64,000 nucleotides of DNA from an uncultured Ruminococcus sp. (GCA_902776185.1 CACYPH010000003.1:1-64000); one strand, 5' to 3'; shown: positions 53,824-63,034, counted from the first letter of the stretch. Translations and numbers: made by a program. The notes: generated by a model not told the origin, from the sequence alone.

Positions 53824-56112
53824 TCAATCCTCTGTCGAGGTGGTATAACGTAAGCCGTTATAAGTATAGTAAGAATGGATGACTCTCAATTTACTCAAAG
53901 CATTTCCGGCAGAATCCACTGCACGAATACCGAAATCATAGGTATATGTCGGGCTGGCGTAATACTTAAACGAATTCGCATATGTAGTACCTAATTTTAC
54001 CCATTTACCGTTGATCTTGCGGTAGTAGATATACCTATCCGCTCCCTGTGAATAATACCATGTATAGCTTATATAATCGGGCGCGTTCGGGCAGATCAAA
54101 TACTGCCAGCTTTTAACGGAGGGTGTAACAGCAAAACGAACTGCCTTAGTATATGTAATCGGGCTTAGCGCCGATCCGGCGGAATTAACGCATCTGATAC
54201 GGTACTGGTAATACAAACCACCCTGCGACTGATATGTATAAAAAGTAGGACGTGCAGAACCGTCATAAATACTATATGTTTTCCAAGCAGACCATGAAGA
54301 TTTTCCGGTTGTCGCTTTAGTACGATACTCGATTCTGTAATTTTTTGCGCCTGAGACAGGTTTCCATGTAAGTGTAAACCCACCTGACTCTTTTATGAAG
54401 GACTGCATTTTCGGAGCTGCCAAAGATGTAAAGACTTTCCCTTTTGTATCATAGGCGGAAACAGCCTTTTTGTTTTTATTGACACAGCGCAGAGAATAGG
54501 TATACTTAACGCCTGCTTTTGCTTTTTTATAGGTATAGGTGGTACCGGCAGTATATGCCAGCGTTTTCCACTTTCCGCCGGATTTGATCAACACGCAATA
54601 CATCGGAGCGCCGGCGATCTTCTTCCACTTCAAGACATGACCGGAAGCGCTGTAGCTGATGGATTTAAACTGAGGCATCGCGACGAACGTGATCGCCCAA
54701 CCCTTGGTGTTATAGGCGCTGACGCCGTGCGAGCCGTCCGATGTGATACAGCAGACAGTATAGGTATACTTGACGCCGGATTTCGCCGCCTTATGGACAT
54801 AAGATGCTGAGGTCGTATCACCGAGCTTTTTGACGCCGCCCGAGGTGATCAAAAACACGCGATACTTGACAGCTTTCGGTATTTTATTCCAAGTGAGCTT
54901 TACACCGTTTGCGGCATTTGTGAGGCTTTTGATCTTAGGCGTTGCAAAATATGTGATTGCCCAACCGGTTTGATTCATATCGCTTGTGAATTTTTTTGCA
55001 TCTGCAGACAGACAGCGAACAGAGAAAGTATACTTTGTACCGGATTGTACCGCAGTGTAGGTATAAGTCAATTTTGCGGTATCGCACAGCTTTTTCCAGC
55101 CTGCGGAGGTCTTGAGATAGACACGGTATTTCGCCGCGCCGGATACCTTTTTCCAAGTGATGCTGACGCCTGCTGTCGTGCTTTTCAGCTTGGTGATCAC
55201 AGGCGTTGCCAGTGAATAGGCTGAGGCGGTAATGGTGAAATTCTTTGAAATAGAACCGTTATAATCGCCGATACCGCTGATCACAACCGTTGCTGTACCG
55301 ACACGGATGTTGTTTTGATAGGTAACAGTATAATCTGTACCCTTTTTCAGTACCGTTGAACCGTATTTGACAGTGACGTCGGGCGTTTTTGCGGCGCCGT
55401 CATAGGTATAGGAGCTCTGCGCTAAGGTGACGACACATCTGGAAATCGGCGTGTAGACCCTGTCGCGGTAGCGGTACTGGGTTTCGTAGTTCGTCCCGAC
55501 AATGAAATAAGGAATACAATTATTAGGTTCAATATATGCTGTCCCCGGTCCAATGATATAACCATTAACATTGGCAGCATAAGTGTAATATGAGCCCTGC
55601 GGCCATTGTGCCCATGTATCGACCTGAGATTTTGGGTATGTGGTTCTTTCATAATGCAATCGCAGGGTATAACCATCTTGCATATATTTCAGATAGCAGC
55701 GCTGATCTGAGGAATTGCCGCAACAGTTCCCTTCCATATCATAACTGACAACAACGCGGCGCGTTTCAACCTGTCTCGTAGAGGAAGCATAAGCCGGCGT
55801 CGTGTTCCATGAAGACCATGCACTGTACTGTACACCTTGTTCAGAGAGGTCATTATTTGCGCCTTCTTCGGCGATATCCGCAGAAACGCCGACATCTGCA
55901 AGCTCACCCTCTGGATCATCTGCTGAAATGCTTTCAACGTGTTCGACATCTATCGCTTTGACATCTGATTCAACATCGTTTTCAGTTAAATCCGTCGTCT
56001 CTTCGATATCGACCACATCATTTTCCTCCGCATTCACGGTCAGCGGCATAACTGCCATTGCGCCGATACAGATAAGCAGGGAAAGAATGAGTGACAAACC
56101 TTTTTTTAACAT
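53824..56112 (-). CDS. Large secreted protein with Ig-like and fibronectin-type repeats
   Basis: The 762-residue protein has a signal peptide (about 1-28), an acidic stretch, the motif LADVGVSADIAEEG (71-84), a Trp-rich module (YSAWSSWNTTPAY, then ETRRVVVSYD) of unknown fold, an Ig-like repeat of the YTYDGAAKTPDVTVKYG type (about 250-310), and five or six FN3-like repeats with a shared pattern (VTWKKVSGAAKYRVYLKTS). It has no anchor, dockerin or catalytic domain that I can see. It may be a surface adhesin or matrix protein. GGAGGTA precedes the start. Confidence 0.7.
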   Translation of the reverse strand: MLKKGLSLILSLLICIGAMAVMPLTVNAEENDVVDIEETTDLTENDVESDVKAIDVEHVESISADDPEGELADVGVSADIAEEGANNDLSEQGVQYSAWSSWNTTPAYASSTRQVETRRVVVSYDMEGNCCGNSSDQRCYLKYMQDGYTLRLHYERTTYPKSQVDTWAQWPQGSYYTYAANVNGYIIGPGTAYIEPNNCIPYFIVGTNYETQYRYRDRVYTPISRCVVTLAQSSYTYDGAAKTPDVTVKYGSTVLKKGTDYTVTYQNNIRVGTATVVISGIGDYNGSISKNFTITASAYSLATPVITKLKSTTAGVSITWKKVSGAAKYRVYLKTSAGWKKLCDTAKLTYTYTAVQSGTKYTFSVRCLSADAKKFTSDMNQTGWAITYFATPKIKSLTNAANGVKLTWNKIPKAVKYRVFLITSGGVKKLGDTTSASYVHKAAKSGVKYTYTVCCITSDGSHGVSAYNTKGWAITFVAMPQFKSISYSASGHVLKWKKIAGAPMYCVLIKSGGKWKTLAYTAGTTYTYKKAKAGVKYTYSLRCVNKNKKAVSAYDTKGKVFTSLAAPKMQSFIKESGGFTLTWKPVSGAKNYRIEYRTKATTGKSSWSAWKTYSIYDGSARPTFYTYQSQGGLYYQYRIRCVNSAGSALSPITYTKAVRFAVTPSVKSWQYLICPNAPDYISYTWYYSQGADRYIYYRKINGKWVKLGTTYANSFKYYASPTYTYDFGIRAVDSAGNALSKLRVIHSYYTYNGLRYTTSTED

Positions 56113-56213
56113 AACGCTACCTCCTGTGATAATAACATAAGGGTCGAAATACTAAAAAATGCGCAACCCTTTGATCAAGAGCTACGCACGAAAAAAACAT
56201 AGCTCAATCTTGC

Positions 56214-56317
56214 TGCGACGCAAAACTATTTCTTGTGAAAATGTGAAATAGAGCCTGTATTTTTACTGAAATAAAAATACACATTTTCACATAAGAAATA
56301 TTGAGTTTTACGTCGCA
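56214..56317. repeat. Large 104-base imperfect hairpin
   Basis: TGCGACG and CGTCGCA form the ends. The arms then pair through AAAACT/AGTTTT, ATTTCTT/AAGAAAT and GTGAAAATGTG/CACATTTTCAC. At the centre TGTATTTTTA and TAAAAATACA form a perfect 10-base-pair stem with a 6-base loop. It has no ORF. It lies in the 317-base gap 56113-56429, upstream of the FN3 gene. It could be a non-autonomous mobile element or an RNA. Confidence 0.75.
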
Positions 56318-56386
56318 TTTATATTTTATCATATCAATATATAAAACACAAGTAAAATTTGTCAAAATACATGAATTACTCACGGA

Positions 56387-56412
56387 AAAAGCCGCCCGTA
56401 GAGGGCGGCTTC
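56387..56412 (-). terminator. Terminator of the P-loop gene
   Basis: AAGCCGCCC and GGGCGGCTT form a stem around GTAGA. The minus-strand transcript ends in TTTTT. Confidence 0.8.
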
Positions 56413-56429
56413 AAAGATGGTTATCAATG

Positions 56430-56846
56430 TTAGATTTCTTCGCAGACTGCGGACAGACCGGAGGGAAGCGCCTCCTCGCCGGCGGATACCAGCAGGGTGA
56501 TGTTCGCTTCGGTCTCTTTCTCGAGCTCGTTGAGCTTGGTAACAAAGGCTTCGATACCGGCAACGCCTTCGGTAGCGATCTTGAACGTGGAGTCGACAAA
56601 GATATCGGTGACGTCGTAGTTGCCTGCACAGATACCGCTGATAAAGCCGTAGAGCATATCGTAGCCCTTGACGCCGTACGCGTCGGTATCGATCAGACGC
56701 GCCTTGTGGGTGACGTCATAGGTGAGTTTGGCGCCCTTGTCGATGACAACAACGTTGCCGCTGGAGCGTGCGACAGCTTCATTCGCACGCTGGATGAGCT
56801 TCTTTGTCTTGCCGGAGCCTTTTTTACCGATAATTAATGTAACCAT
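56430..56846 (-). CDS. Small P-loop ATPase-like protein
   Basis: The 138-residue protein begins MVTLIIGKKGSGKTKKLI with a Walker A motif (GKKGSGKT at about 7-14). IFVDSTF and similar strands look like a Walker B region. It resembles the short nucleotide-binding proteins annotated as twitching motility or PilT-like ATPases in Clostridia, but lacks the C-terminal half of real PilT. Its function is unknown. A second ATG at 56852 is too close to AGGAGG, so 56846 is preferred. Confidence 0.65.
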   Translation of the reverse strand: MVTLIIGKKGSGKTKKLIQRANEAVARSSGNVVVIDKGAKLTYDVTHKARLIDTDAYGVKGYDMLYGFISGICAGNYDVTDIFVDSTFKIATEGVAGIEAFVTKLNELEKETEANITLLVSAGEEALPSGLSAVCEEI

Positions 56847-56921
56847 TTTCATATTCCTCCTGTGAATATTGACAGTTTTATTCGAATAAAGAATTATATT
56901 CTTACTATGTGCTATTGCGGA

Positions 56922-58259
56922 TTACTTTAAACGAGCCTCCAAAGCGGCTTTCTGATCCTCATAGCCGGGTTTGCCGAGAAGCGCAAACATATTCTTCTTG
57001 TAGCTCTCAACGCCGGGCTGGTTGAAGGGGTTGACGCCGAGCAGGTAACCGGAGATCGCGCAGGCTTTCTCAAAAAAGTAGATCAGGTAACCGAGGTTAT
57101 ACTCGTCCATCGCGTCGACATTGAGGACGATATTCGGCACACCGCCGTCGTTATGGGCAAGAACGGTTCCCTCGAACGCCTTGCGGTTGACGAACTGCAT
57201 AGTCTTGCCGGAGAGGAAGTTCAGACCGTCGAGGTTCTCGGGATCGGTACCGATCTCGATCTCGCGCTGGACCTTATCAAAGAGAACGACGGTCTCGAAG
57301 AGATTGCGGCTGCCGTCCTGGATGAACTGACCCATGGAGTGCAGGTCGGTCGAGAAGATGACCGACGCCGGGAAAATACCCTTCTGATCCTTGCCCTCGG
57401 ACTCGCCGTAGAGCTGCTTGAACCACTCGTTCATCAGGGTGAACGCCGGCTCGTAGCTGACGAGGATCTCGGTGGATTTACCCTTGCGATACAGCAGGTT
57501 GCGGATCGCAGCGTATCTATAGCAATCGTTGGTCTCAAAATCAGGGTTGGCAAACTCGTCCTGAGCAGCCTTAGCGCCGTTCATCAGCGCGTCGATATCA
57601 GCACCCGATACGGCGATCGGAAGCAGACCGACGGCGGTGAGGACTGAGTAGCGGCCGCCGACGTCATCCGGAACGACAAAGGTCTCGTAGCCTTCGCGGT
57701 CGGCAAGAGATTTCAGAGTGCCGCGCGCCTTATCGGTGGTGCAGAAGATACGCTCCTTAGCGCCTTCCTTGCCGTACTTCTTCTCGAGCAGCTCGCGGAA
57801 TACGCGGAACGCGATCGCAGGCTCGGTGGTCGTACCGGACTTAGAGATCATGTTGATGGAAATATCCTTGCCTTCGCAGATCTCAAGCAGCTCGGCGAGT
57901 GCGTTGGAGCTGATGGAATTACCGGTGTAATAGATCTGAGGGGTGTCCTTGCAGAGAGCGTTATAGTTCGGGGACTTGATGAACTCGATCGCCGCGCGGG
58001 CGCCGAGGTACGAGCCGCCGATACCGATAACGACAAATATATCGGAATTGGACTGGATCTTCTTCGCCGCCGCTTTGATGCGGGCGAATTCCTCTTTGTC
58101 ATAATTGGTAGGCAGGTCAAGCCAGCCGATGAAGTCGTTGCCCAGTCCGGTGCCGGAATGGAGCGCGTCATGAGCCGCCTTTACCGCGGGCGCGATACCG
58201 ACATATTCGTCAGCGCCCAGAAAGCCCTGTAAATGCTTATCACTAAGTTTAGTAGGCAT
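56922..58259 (-). CDS. pgi: Glucose-6-phosphate isomerase
   Basis: The 445-residue enzyme interconverts glucose 6-phosphate and fructose 6-phosphate. The signatures [29 protein letters not shown] and the late [16 protein letters not shown] are all present. It fits the shorter Firmicutes type. It is transcribed alone from a strong promoter and links the starch genes to glycolysis. Confidence 0.96.
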   Translation of the reverse strand: MPTKLSDKHLQGFLGADEYVGIAPAVKAAHDALHSGTGLGNDFIGWLDLPTNYDKEEFARIKAAAKKIQSNSDIFVVIGIGGSYLGARAAIEFIKSPNYNALCKDTPQIYYTGNSISSNALAELLEICEGKDISINMISKSGTTTEPAIAFRVFRELLEKKYGKEGAKERIFCTTDKARGTLKSLADREGYETFVVPDDVGGRYSVLTAVGLLPIAVSGADIDALMNGAKAAQDEFANPDFETNDCYRYAAIRNLLYRKGKSTEILVSYEPAFTLMNEWFKQLYGESEGKDQKGIFPASVIFSTDLHSMGQFIQDGSRNLFETVVLFDKVQREIEIGTDPENLDGLNFLSGKTMQFVNRKAFEGTVLAHNDGGVPNIVLNVDAMDEYNLGYLIYFFEKACAISGYLLGVNPFNQPGVESYKKNMFALLGKPGYEDQKAALEARLK

Positions 58260-58320
58260 ATAATCCTCCTTATAATTCCAGAAAAGAAGTAAGCATACTC
58301 CTCCTCATAATAGTAATAGC

Positions 58321-58349
58321 ATTATACTATATTTTTGGCTTCTTTGCAA
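58321..58349 (-). promoter_or_regulatory. Promoter of pgi
   Basis: Minus-strand TTGCAA (58349-58344), a 17-base spacer and TATAAT (58326-58321). A perfect 14-base palindrome TTTTGTTAACAAAA lies upstream at 58365-58378. It may be an operator. Confidence 0.7.
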
Positions 58350-58448
58350 CAGCATTTGTCAGATTTTTGTTAACAAAATCAAAATTTTGTTACCGATGAG
58401 GGTGAACAGCACAAGATATAGACGTTTAAAAATAGGAATTTGAAATCA

Positions 58449-59600
58449 TCAAGGTTGGATCAGCGCTTGCCACAGTAAGGAAAAAATGGATGAAAATGAT
58501 TTTTTCTCGACATCGTCGGCAGCGAGGATATCAAAGGACGCGATCTCTTCGTCATTGAGCGTAAAGGAGATCGTTCCGACCTTATCGCCTTTTTTGACCG
58601 GTGCGGGGATGCTTTCCTCAATGGTGACAGAGCGTTTTACCTTCTCCTTCTCCCCCTTCGGCAAGGTCAGCGCTGCACTCTCGTCACAGGTAACGTCGAC
58701 CTCGGCTTCCATGCCGTCCTCGACCTTGACAGGATACAGATCATCGGTCAGGCTCAGATTGGCGGTCTCGAAATTGGCAAAGCCGTAGTCGAGCAGGGCT
58801 GCGGCGTCTTTGAAGCGCGCCGTGCCGCTGTCTGCACCGAGGATAACACCGATCAGGCTGACGCCGTTTCTCTCGGCAGTCGCGGTGATACATGAGCCTG
58901 CGTCGCCGGTAGTACCGGTCTTTAAGCCGGTGATGCCGTCATAGGTACGCAGGAGCTTATTGGTATTGACGATCTGGGTCTCGCCGCCGCGCAGACTGTC
59001 GAGCCAGATGGAGGTGTAGTCGAAGATCTTCTTGTGCTTGATCAGCTCACGTGACATGAGGGCGACGTCATAGGCAGAGGTGAGGTGACCTTCCTCGTCG
59101 AGACCGTTGCAGTTTTTGAAAACGGTATCTTTCATCCCGAGCGCCTTTGCCTTTTCGTTCATCGCGGCGACAAAGTCATCCTCTGTTCCGCTGATAAACT
59201 CAGCGAGAGCGACTGCCGCATCGTTGGCAGAGGCGACGGCGGTCGCCTTGATCATCTCGTCGACCGTCATCTGTTCGCCCTCCTCGAGCCAGATATCCGA
59301 TCCGCCCATGGATGCCGCGTGCGCCGATGCGGTCACAACGTCGTCTAGGTGGATCTTCTCGCTGTCGAGGGCTTCCATCACCAGCAGAAGCGTCATGACC
59401 TTGGTGATGGAGGCACAGGGGCGCTGTTCATGTGCATTTTTCTCGAAAAGAATTTTGCCGGATTGTGCGTCCATCAATACCGCCGCCGGCGAGGTAATGT
59501 CGTCCTCACCCAAAGCATTTGCAGATAGACAAGGCATGATCAGACAGATAACAGACAGGAATATCGCGGTGAAGCGTTTACAGAAAACGTGTTTTGTCAT
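58449..59600 (-). CDS. D-alanyl-D-alanine carboxypeptidase (DacF/PBP5 type)
   Basis: The 383-residue protein has a signal peptide (about 1-28) and the S11 peptidase motifs SITK (S64, K67), SAN (S124, N126) and KTG in GLKTGTTG. It trims the terminal D-Ala of peptidoglycan stem peptides. A C-terminal beta domain (about 280-360) and a short hydrophobic tail (IFSLLWQALIQP) look like the membrane-associating end of PBP5 types. The start sits right after a terminator stem that covers its ribosome site. A role in vegetative wall or spore cortex is possible. Confidence 0.88.
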   Translation of the reverse strand: MTKHVFCKRFTAIFLSVICLIMPCLSANALGEDDITSPAAVLMDAQSGKILFEKNAHEQRPCASITKVMTLLLVMEALDSEKIHLDDVVTASAHAASMGGSDIWLEEGEQMTVDEMIKATAVASANDAAVALAEFISGTEDDFVAAMNEKAKALGMKDTVFKNCNGLDEEGHLTSAYDVALMSRELIKHKKIFDYTSIWLDSLRGGETQIVNTNKLLRTYDGITGLKTGTTGDAGSCITATAERNGVSLIGVILGADSGTARFKDAAALLDYGFANFETANLSLTDDLYPVKVEDGMEAEVDVTCDESAALTLPKGEKEKVKRSVTIEESIPAPVKKGDKVGTISFTLNDEEIASFDILAADDVEKKSFSSIFSLLWQALIQP

Positions 59601-59606
59601 AAAAAA

Positions 59607-59640
59607 GCACCTCTTTCAATCATAGATATGAAAGAGGCGC
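59607..59640 (-). terminator. Terminator overlapping the ribosome site of the dac gene
   Basis: GCGCCTCTTTCA and TGAAAGAGGTGC form a stem of 12 base pairs with a 10-base loop on the minus strand, then TTTTTT and the dac start codon. The right arm contains AAAGAGGTG, the ribosome site of the next gene, so it may stop read-through and block translation. Confidence 0.75.
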
Positions 59641-59704
59641 AGGGTTTATGATTTTTAAGGAGCTTTCAATGAACGCAGTTCCAATTGCTCTAATTGATTT
59701 GTCG

Positions 59705-59849
59705 CAAGACATACTTGTCTTGTTCAATACTGCAATTCCTCAGTCACAGCCCATTAAGGTCTGTGACAGCTCTCTTAGCAGAGACGGCAGACCCCTCTGG
59801 GCTTTGCCCATCTCCCCTAGCAGGGGAGTCTCCTTTACCAAAGGGAGCC
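59705..59849. repeat. Composite palindromic intergenic repeat (family A, copy 3, expanded)
   Basis: Hairpin CAAGACA/TGTCTTG, then the linker GTTCAATACTGCAATTCCTC, then CAGTCACAG/CTGTGAC, an extra unit (CAGAGACGGCAGACCCCTCTG and CTCCCCTAGCAGGGGAG) and CTCCTTT/AAAGGGAG. Together with the terminator before it this fills the gap between dac and ispF. Confidence 0.75.
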
Positions 59850-59855
59850 AAAAAA

Positions 59856-60323
59856 TCAGTCGATCAGGCAGACTGCGGTTGCGGAGATGCCCTCGAGCCT
59901 GCCGGTGAAGCCGAGTTTTTCCTCGGTGGTCGCCTTGACGCTGACGGCGTTCATTTTCAGACCGCAGGCGACGGCGATATTCTCGCGCATTTCGTCAATA
60001 TACGGCGCGAGCTTCGGCTCCTGGGCGCAGATGGTCGCGTCGATATTGACGATCTTGTAGCCCTCAGCCTTGAGCATACCGACAACGTCCCAGAGGAGCT
60101 TGGTGCTCTCGGCGTCCTTGTACTTTTTATCCGTATCGGGAAAATGCTTGCCGATGTCGCCGAGCGCCGCCGCGCCCAGCAGGGCGTCCATGACGGCATG
60201 GAGCAGAACATCCGCGTCAGAATGGCCGAGGAGACCCTTTGTGTAAGGGATCTCAACGCCGCCGAGGACGAGATCTCTGCCGTCGGCAAATTGATGTACG
60301 TCATAACCGTAACCGATTCTCAT
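59856..60323 (-). CDS. ispF: 2-C-methyl-D-erythritol 2,4-cyclodiphosphate synthase
   Basis: IspF makes the cyclic diphosphate of the MEP isoprenoid pathway. The 155-residue protein has the zinc ligands D8 and H10 (GYGYDVHQF) and the [22 protein letters not shown] stretch. Length is normal. It lies four bases after ispD. Confidence 0.96.
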   Translation of the reverse strand: MRIGYGYDVHQFADGRDLVLGGVEIPYTKGLLGHSDADVLLHAVMDALLGAAALGDIGKHFPDTDKKYKDAESTKLLWDVVGMLKAEGYKIVNIDATICAQEPKLAPYIDEMRENIAVACGLKMNAVSVKATTEEKLGFTGRLEGISATAVCLID

Positions 60324-60326
60324 AGC

Positions 60327-61013
60327 TTACTTCCTTTTCAAGAGCGCCTCCGCGATCACGATATCGGAGGGAGTGGTGAGTTTGATGTTGGTATATTCTC
60401 CGCGGACGATCTTGACCGGTACGCCGAGCGCTTCGACCATCGCGCAGTCGTCGGTGACGGACAATCCGTTGGCAACAGCGTTATCGATCGCGCGCAGGTA
60501 GAGATCATGCTCGAACACCTGAGGCGTCTGGACCGCCCAGAGAGTACTGCGGTCGGGGGTGGAGAGGATGTTGCCGTCCTCCCCCGCTACCTTGATGGTA
60601 TCGGTGACGGGTGTGCCGAGGGTCGCGGCGCCGGTCTCGATCGCGGTATTCAGCACGCGGCAGATCTCGTCAGGGGTGATCATCACTCGCGCGCCGTCGT
60701 GGATGACAAAATGCGTCGTGCGCTTTGAGGTATTGCGGATACCCTTGCGGACACTTTCCGCTCGATCTGCGCCGCCGGAGATGATGCCCATGACCTTTTT
60801 GAATTGAAAGGCGATCTGGGCGACGTCATTGATATCCTGCGGGCGGGTGACGATATCGATCTCGTCGATCATATCACAATTCTGAAATGCTCGCAGGGTG
60901 TATTCGATCGCAGGTCTGCCGCACAGCGGGATCAGCTGTTTTGACATTTTGTAGCCCATACGGGTGCTGTCACCCGCGGCTACGATGATGGCTGTCGTAT
61001 AGATGTCGCTCAT
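60327..61013 (-). CDS. ispD: 2-C-methyl-D-erythritol 4-phosphate cytidylyltransferase
   Basis: IspD activates methylerythritol phosphate with CTP. The 228-residue protein has the nucleotide loop AAGDSTRMGYKMSKQLIPLCGRP and the late VHDGARVMITPDEI region. The start overlaps the sulfhydrylase stop by four bases. It is part of the run that ends in ispF. Confidence 0.95.
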   Translation of the reverse strand: MSDIYTTAIIVAAGDSTRMGYKMSKQLIPLCGRPAIEYTLRAFQNCDMIDEIDIVTRPQDINDVAQIAFQFKKVMGIISGGADRAESVRKGIRNTSKRTTHFVIHDGARVMITPDEICRVLNTAIETGAATLGTPVTDTIKVAGEDGNILSTPDRSTLWAVQTPQVFEHDLYLRAIDNAVANGLSVTDDCAMVEALGVPVKIVRGEYTNIKLTTPSDIVIAEALLKRK

Positions 61014-62275
61014 ACCTGCTCCAGTGCCTGCTTGAGATCGGCGATGATATCCTCAGCGTCCTCGATGCCGACGGAAAGGCGGATCATATTGGGCGCGATA
61101 CCGGCGTCGATCAGCTGTTGATCGGAAAGCTGACGGTGGGTAGTCGTCGCGGGATGCAGCACGCACGTGCGTGCATCGGCAACATGGATGACGATCTTCG
61201 CGAGCTTCAAGGCTTCCATAAAGCGCGCCGCGCCTTCCTTGCCGCCCTTGACGCCGACAGAGATAACGCCGCAGGTGCCCTTGGGCATATATTTCTTAGC
61301 GATCTCGTAGTACTTGTTGGAGGGCAGTCCGGGATAGTTGACCCACTCGACGTTCGGGTTCTGCTCGAGGAACTCGGCGACCGCCTGAGCGTTGGCACAA
61401 TGGCGCGCCATACGCAGGTGGAGCGTTTCCAATCCAAGATTCAGCAGGAACGCGTTCTGAGGCGACTGCTGAGAACCGAAGTCGCGCATCAGATGGGTGC
61501 GGCATTTGACGATATACGCCGCCTTGCCGAACTGTTCGGTATAGACGATGCCGTGATAGGTCTCGTCGGGCGTGGTGAGCATCGGGAAATCGCCCTTTGT
61601 CCAATCAAAGTTGCCGGAATCGACGACACAGCCGCCAAGGGCAACCGCGTGACCGTCCATGTACTTAGAGGTGGAATGGACGACGATATCTGCGCCCCAT
61701 TCGAAGGGACGGCAATTGACAGGGGTCGCAAAGGTATTATCGACGATCAGCGGGACATTATGCGCGTGAGCGACATTTGCAAAAAGCTCGATATCAACAA
61801 CATCCAGCGAGGGATTGGTGACGGTCTCGATAAAGACCGCTTTGGTATTGGGCTTGAACTGCTTATCGAGATCCTCGGCGGAGATCGTCGGGCTGACGAA
61901 ATCGAAATCGATGCCGAGGTCGCGGAGCGTTTTATTAAAGAGATTGAACGTACCGCCGTAGATCGCCGCGGACGCGATGATATGATCGCCCGCTTTGGCG
62001 ATATTGGTGACGCTGATCAGGGATGCTGCCTGACCCGCAGAGGTCAGCATCGCGCCGACGCCGCCCTCAAGCGCCGCGATCTTCTTTTCGACCGCGTCAA
62101 GAGTCGGGTTGCCGAGGCGGGTATAGAAAAAGCCGTCCTCTTTTAAATCAAACAGATTGCCCATCGTCTCGGCGCTGTCGTAAACAAAGGTCGTGCTCTG
62201 GGCGATCGGGACAACGCGGGGATCGCCGTTCTTCGGCTCATAGCCGGCTTGTACGCATAAAGTATCCAGTTTCAT
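61010..62275 (-). CDS. O-acetylhomoserine sulfhydrylase (MetY-like PLP enzyme)
   Basis: The 421-residue enzyme is of the Cys/Met metabolism PLP family and makes homocysteine from O-acetylhomoserine and sulfide. Motifs include LGNPTLDAVEKKIAALEGG, the PLP lysine in HSTSKYMDGHA and the YVTNP-type VDNTFATP. The length and the FETQYPSTTFVYDS-like N terminus fit MetY more than cystathionine gamma-synthase. It lies six bases after a zinc-ribbon gene and is coupled to ispD. Confidence 0.9.
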   Translation of the reverse strand: MKLDTLCVQAGYEPKNGDPRVVPIAQSTTFVYDSAETMGNLFDLKEDGFFYTRLGNPTLDAVEKKIAALEGGVGAMLTSAGQAASLISVTNIAKAGDHIIASAAIYGGTFNLFNKTLRDLGIDFDFVSPTISAEDLDKQFKPNTKAVFIETVTNPSLDVVDIELFANVAHAHNVPLIVDNTFATPVNCRPFEWGADIVVHSTSKYMDGHAVALGGCVVDSGNFDWTKGDFPMLTTPDETYHGIVYTEQFGKAAYIVKCRTHLMRDFGSQQSPQNAFLLNLGLETLHLRMARHCANAQAVAEFLEQNPNVEWVNYPGLPSNKYYEIAKKYMPKGTCGVISVGVKGGKEGAARFMEALKLAKIVIHVADARTCVLHPATTTHRQLSDQQLIDAGIAPNMIRLSVGIEDAEDIIADLKQALEQV

Positions 62276-62281
62276 GATTCA

Positions 62282-62812
62282 TTAACCTCCAAATAAACCT
62301 TTGATGATTTCCATGATTTTGTCCGTTCCGACCACCACAAATGCGACCAGCAAGAGAAAGAGGATCGCTGTGATGACCTTGATGGTTGTCCGAAGCGCAG
62401 GGCTCATGGACTTTTCTTCCTCTTTGACCTCTCCCCCCTGGAGCTTTTCGATATGGGCTTTGATATCGTCCATCATCGGCTCGACAGGATTGTTGAGCGT
62501 TTCGACAGAGCTGAGCAATTCGCTCGCCTTGGGTAATGCCGAGAACGGTACTGTCAGGTTGATATTCGACAGTTTGACGTCATAGCCGGTCACGATCTCG
62601 TTGGCAAGCCCTTGGGGATAGGTATTGTTCTCGAGATACGGGATCTCTGCATCATCGAGCAAGCCGCAGAGCAGTGCGCGCTCGGTACCGCCGACAATAC
62701 AAAGGCGGACAGGCTCGTTGATATCGGTGATCGGAACGAGCTTTTTGCCGCATTCCGAGCAGCGTTCGTCGCTGTCTTTGAAGATGGATTTGCAGACCTT
62801 GCAGTATTTCAT
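62282..62812 (-). CDS. Zinc-ribbon membrane protein (DUF2007-like)
   Basis: The 176-residue protein has an N-terminal C4 zinc ribbon (C4xxC7 in YCKVC and C18xxC21 in RCSEC), then a DUF2007-like domain (VRLCIVGGTERALLCGLLDDAEIPYLENN) and a C-terminal membrane helix (TTIKVITAILFLLLVAFVVV, about 145-165). Function is unknown. It starts the unit that continues to the sulfhydrylase, ispD and ispF. Confidence 0.75.
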   Translation of the reverse strand: MKYCKVCKSIFKDSDERCSECGKKLVPITDINEPVRLCIVGGTERALLCGLLDDAEIPYLENNTYPQGLANEIVTGYDVKLSNINLTVPFSALPKASELLSSVETLNNPVEPMMDDIKAHIEKLQGGEVKEEEKSMSPALRTTIKVITAILFLLLVAFVVVGTDKIMEIIKGLFGG

Positions 62813-62875
62813 GGACTCATCTCCTTTTCGGTGAAATTATTATACCATAATCCTAAAAGGATATATGGTATAATC

Positions 62876-62926
62876 AGCCATCGCCCGTTGTCGCGAAGTG
62901 ACAAACTGGGCGGGCGATATAAATCA
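62876..62926. repeat. Palindromic intergenic repeat (family B, copy 2)
   Basis: It matches 28754-28806 at both ends (CAGCCATCGCCCGTT and AACTGGGCGGGCGATATAAATC) but has a different inner hairpin (TGTCGCGAAGTGACA). More palindromes flank it: 62839-62872 (TTATACCAT/ATGGTATAA) and 62928-62957 (TATAATAATCGCATG and complement). The gap 62813-63034 has no gene. Confidence 0.75.
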
Positions 62927-62999
62927 GTATAATAATCGCATGCATGCGGTTATTATACCATATTAAAGAGATGATTTCAATAGATATTCCCGAAAAGTA

Positions 63000-63025
63000 A
63001 CGGGCGAGCAATGCTCGCCCCTACG
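63000..63025. repeat. Short palindromic intergenic repeat (family C, copy 2)
   Basis: ACGGGCGAGCAATGCTCGCCCCTACG. Compare 15556-15581. It lies just after the dpaB stop. Confidence 0.6.
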
Positions 63026-63034
63026 TTTATATGA

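Noticed and set aside
56113..56213. Cyclic-di-GMP or other known riboswitch in the leader of the FN3 gene
   Set aside because: There are GAGCTA/TAGCTC pairings but none of the conserved aptamer bases of known classes that I could line up.
58365..58378. Second Rex operator upstream of pgi
   Set aside because: The half sites TTGTTAA and TTAACAA overlap instead of being separated by four bases, so it does not fit the Rex spacing.
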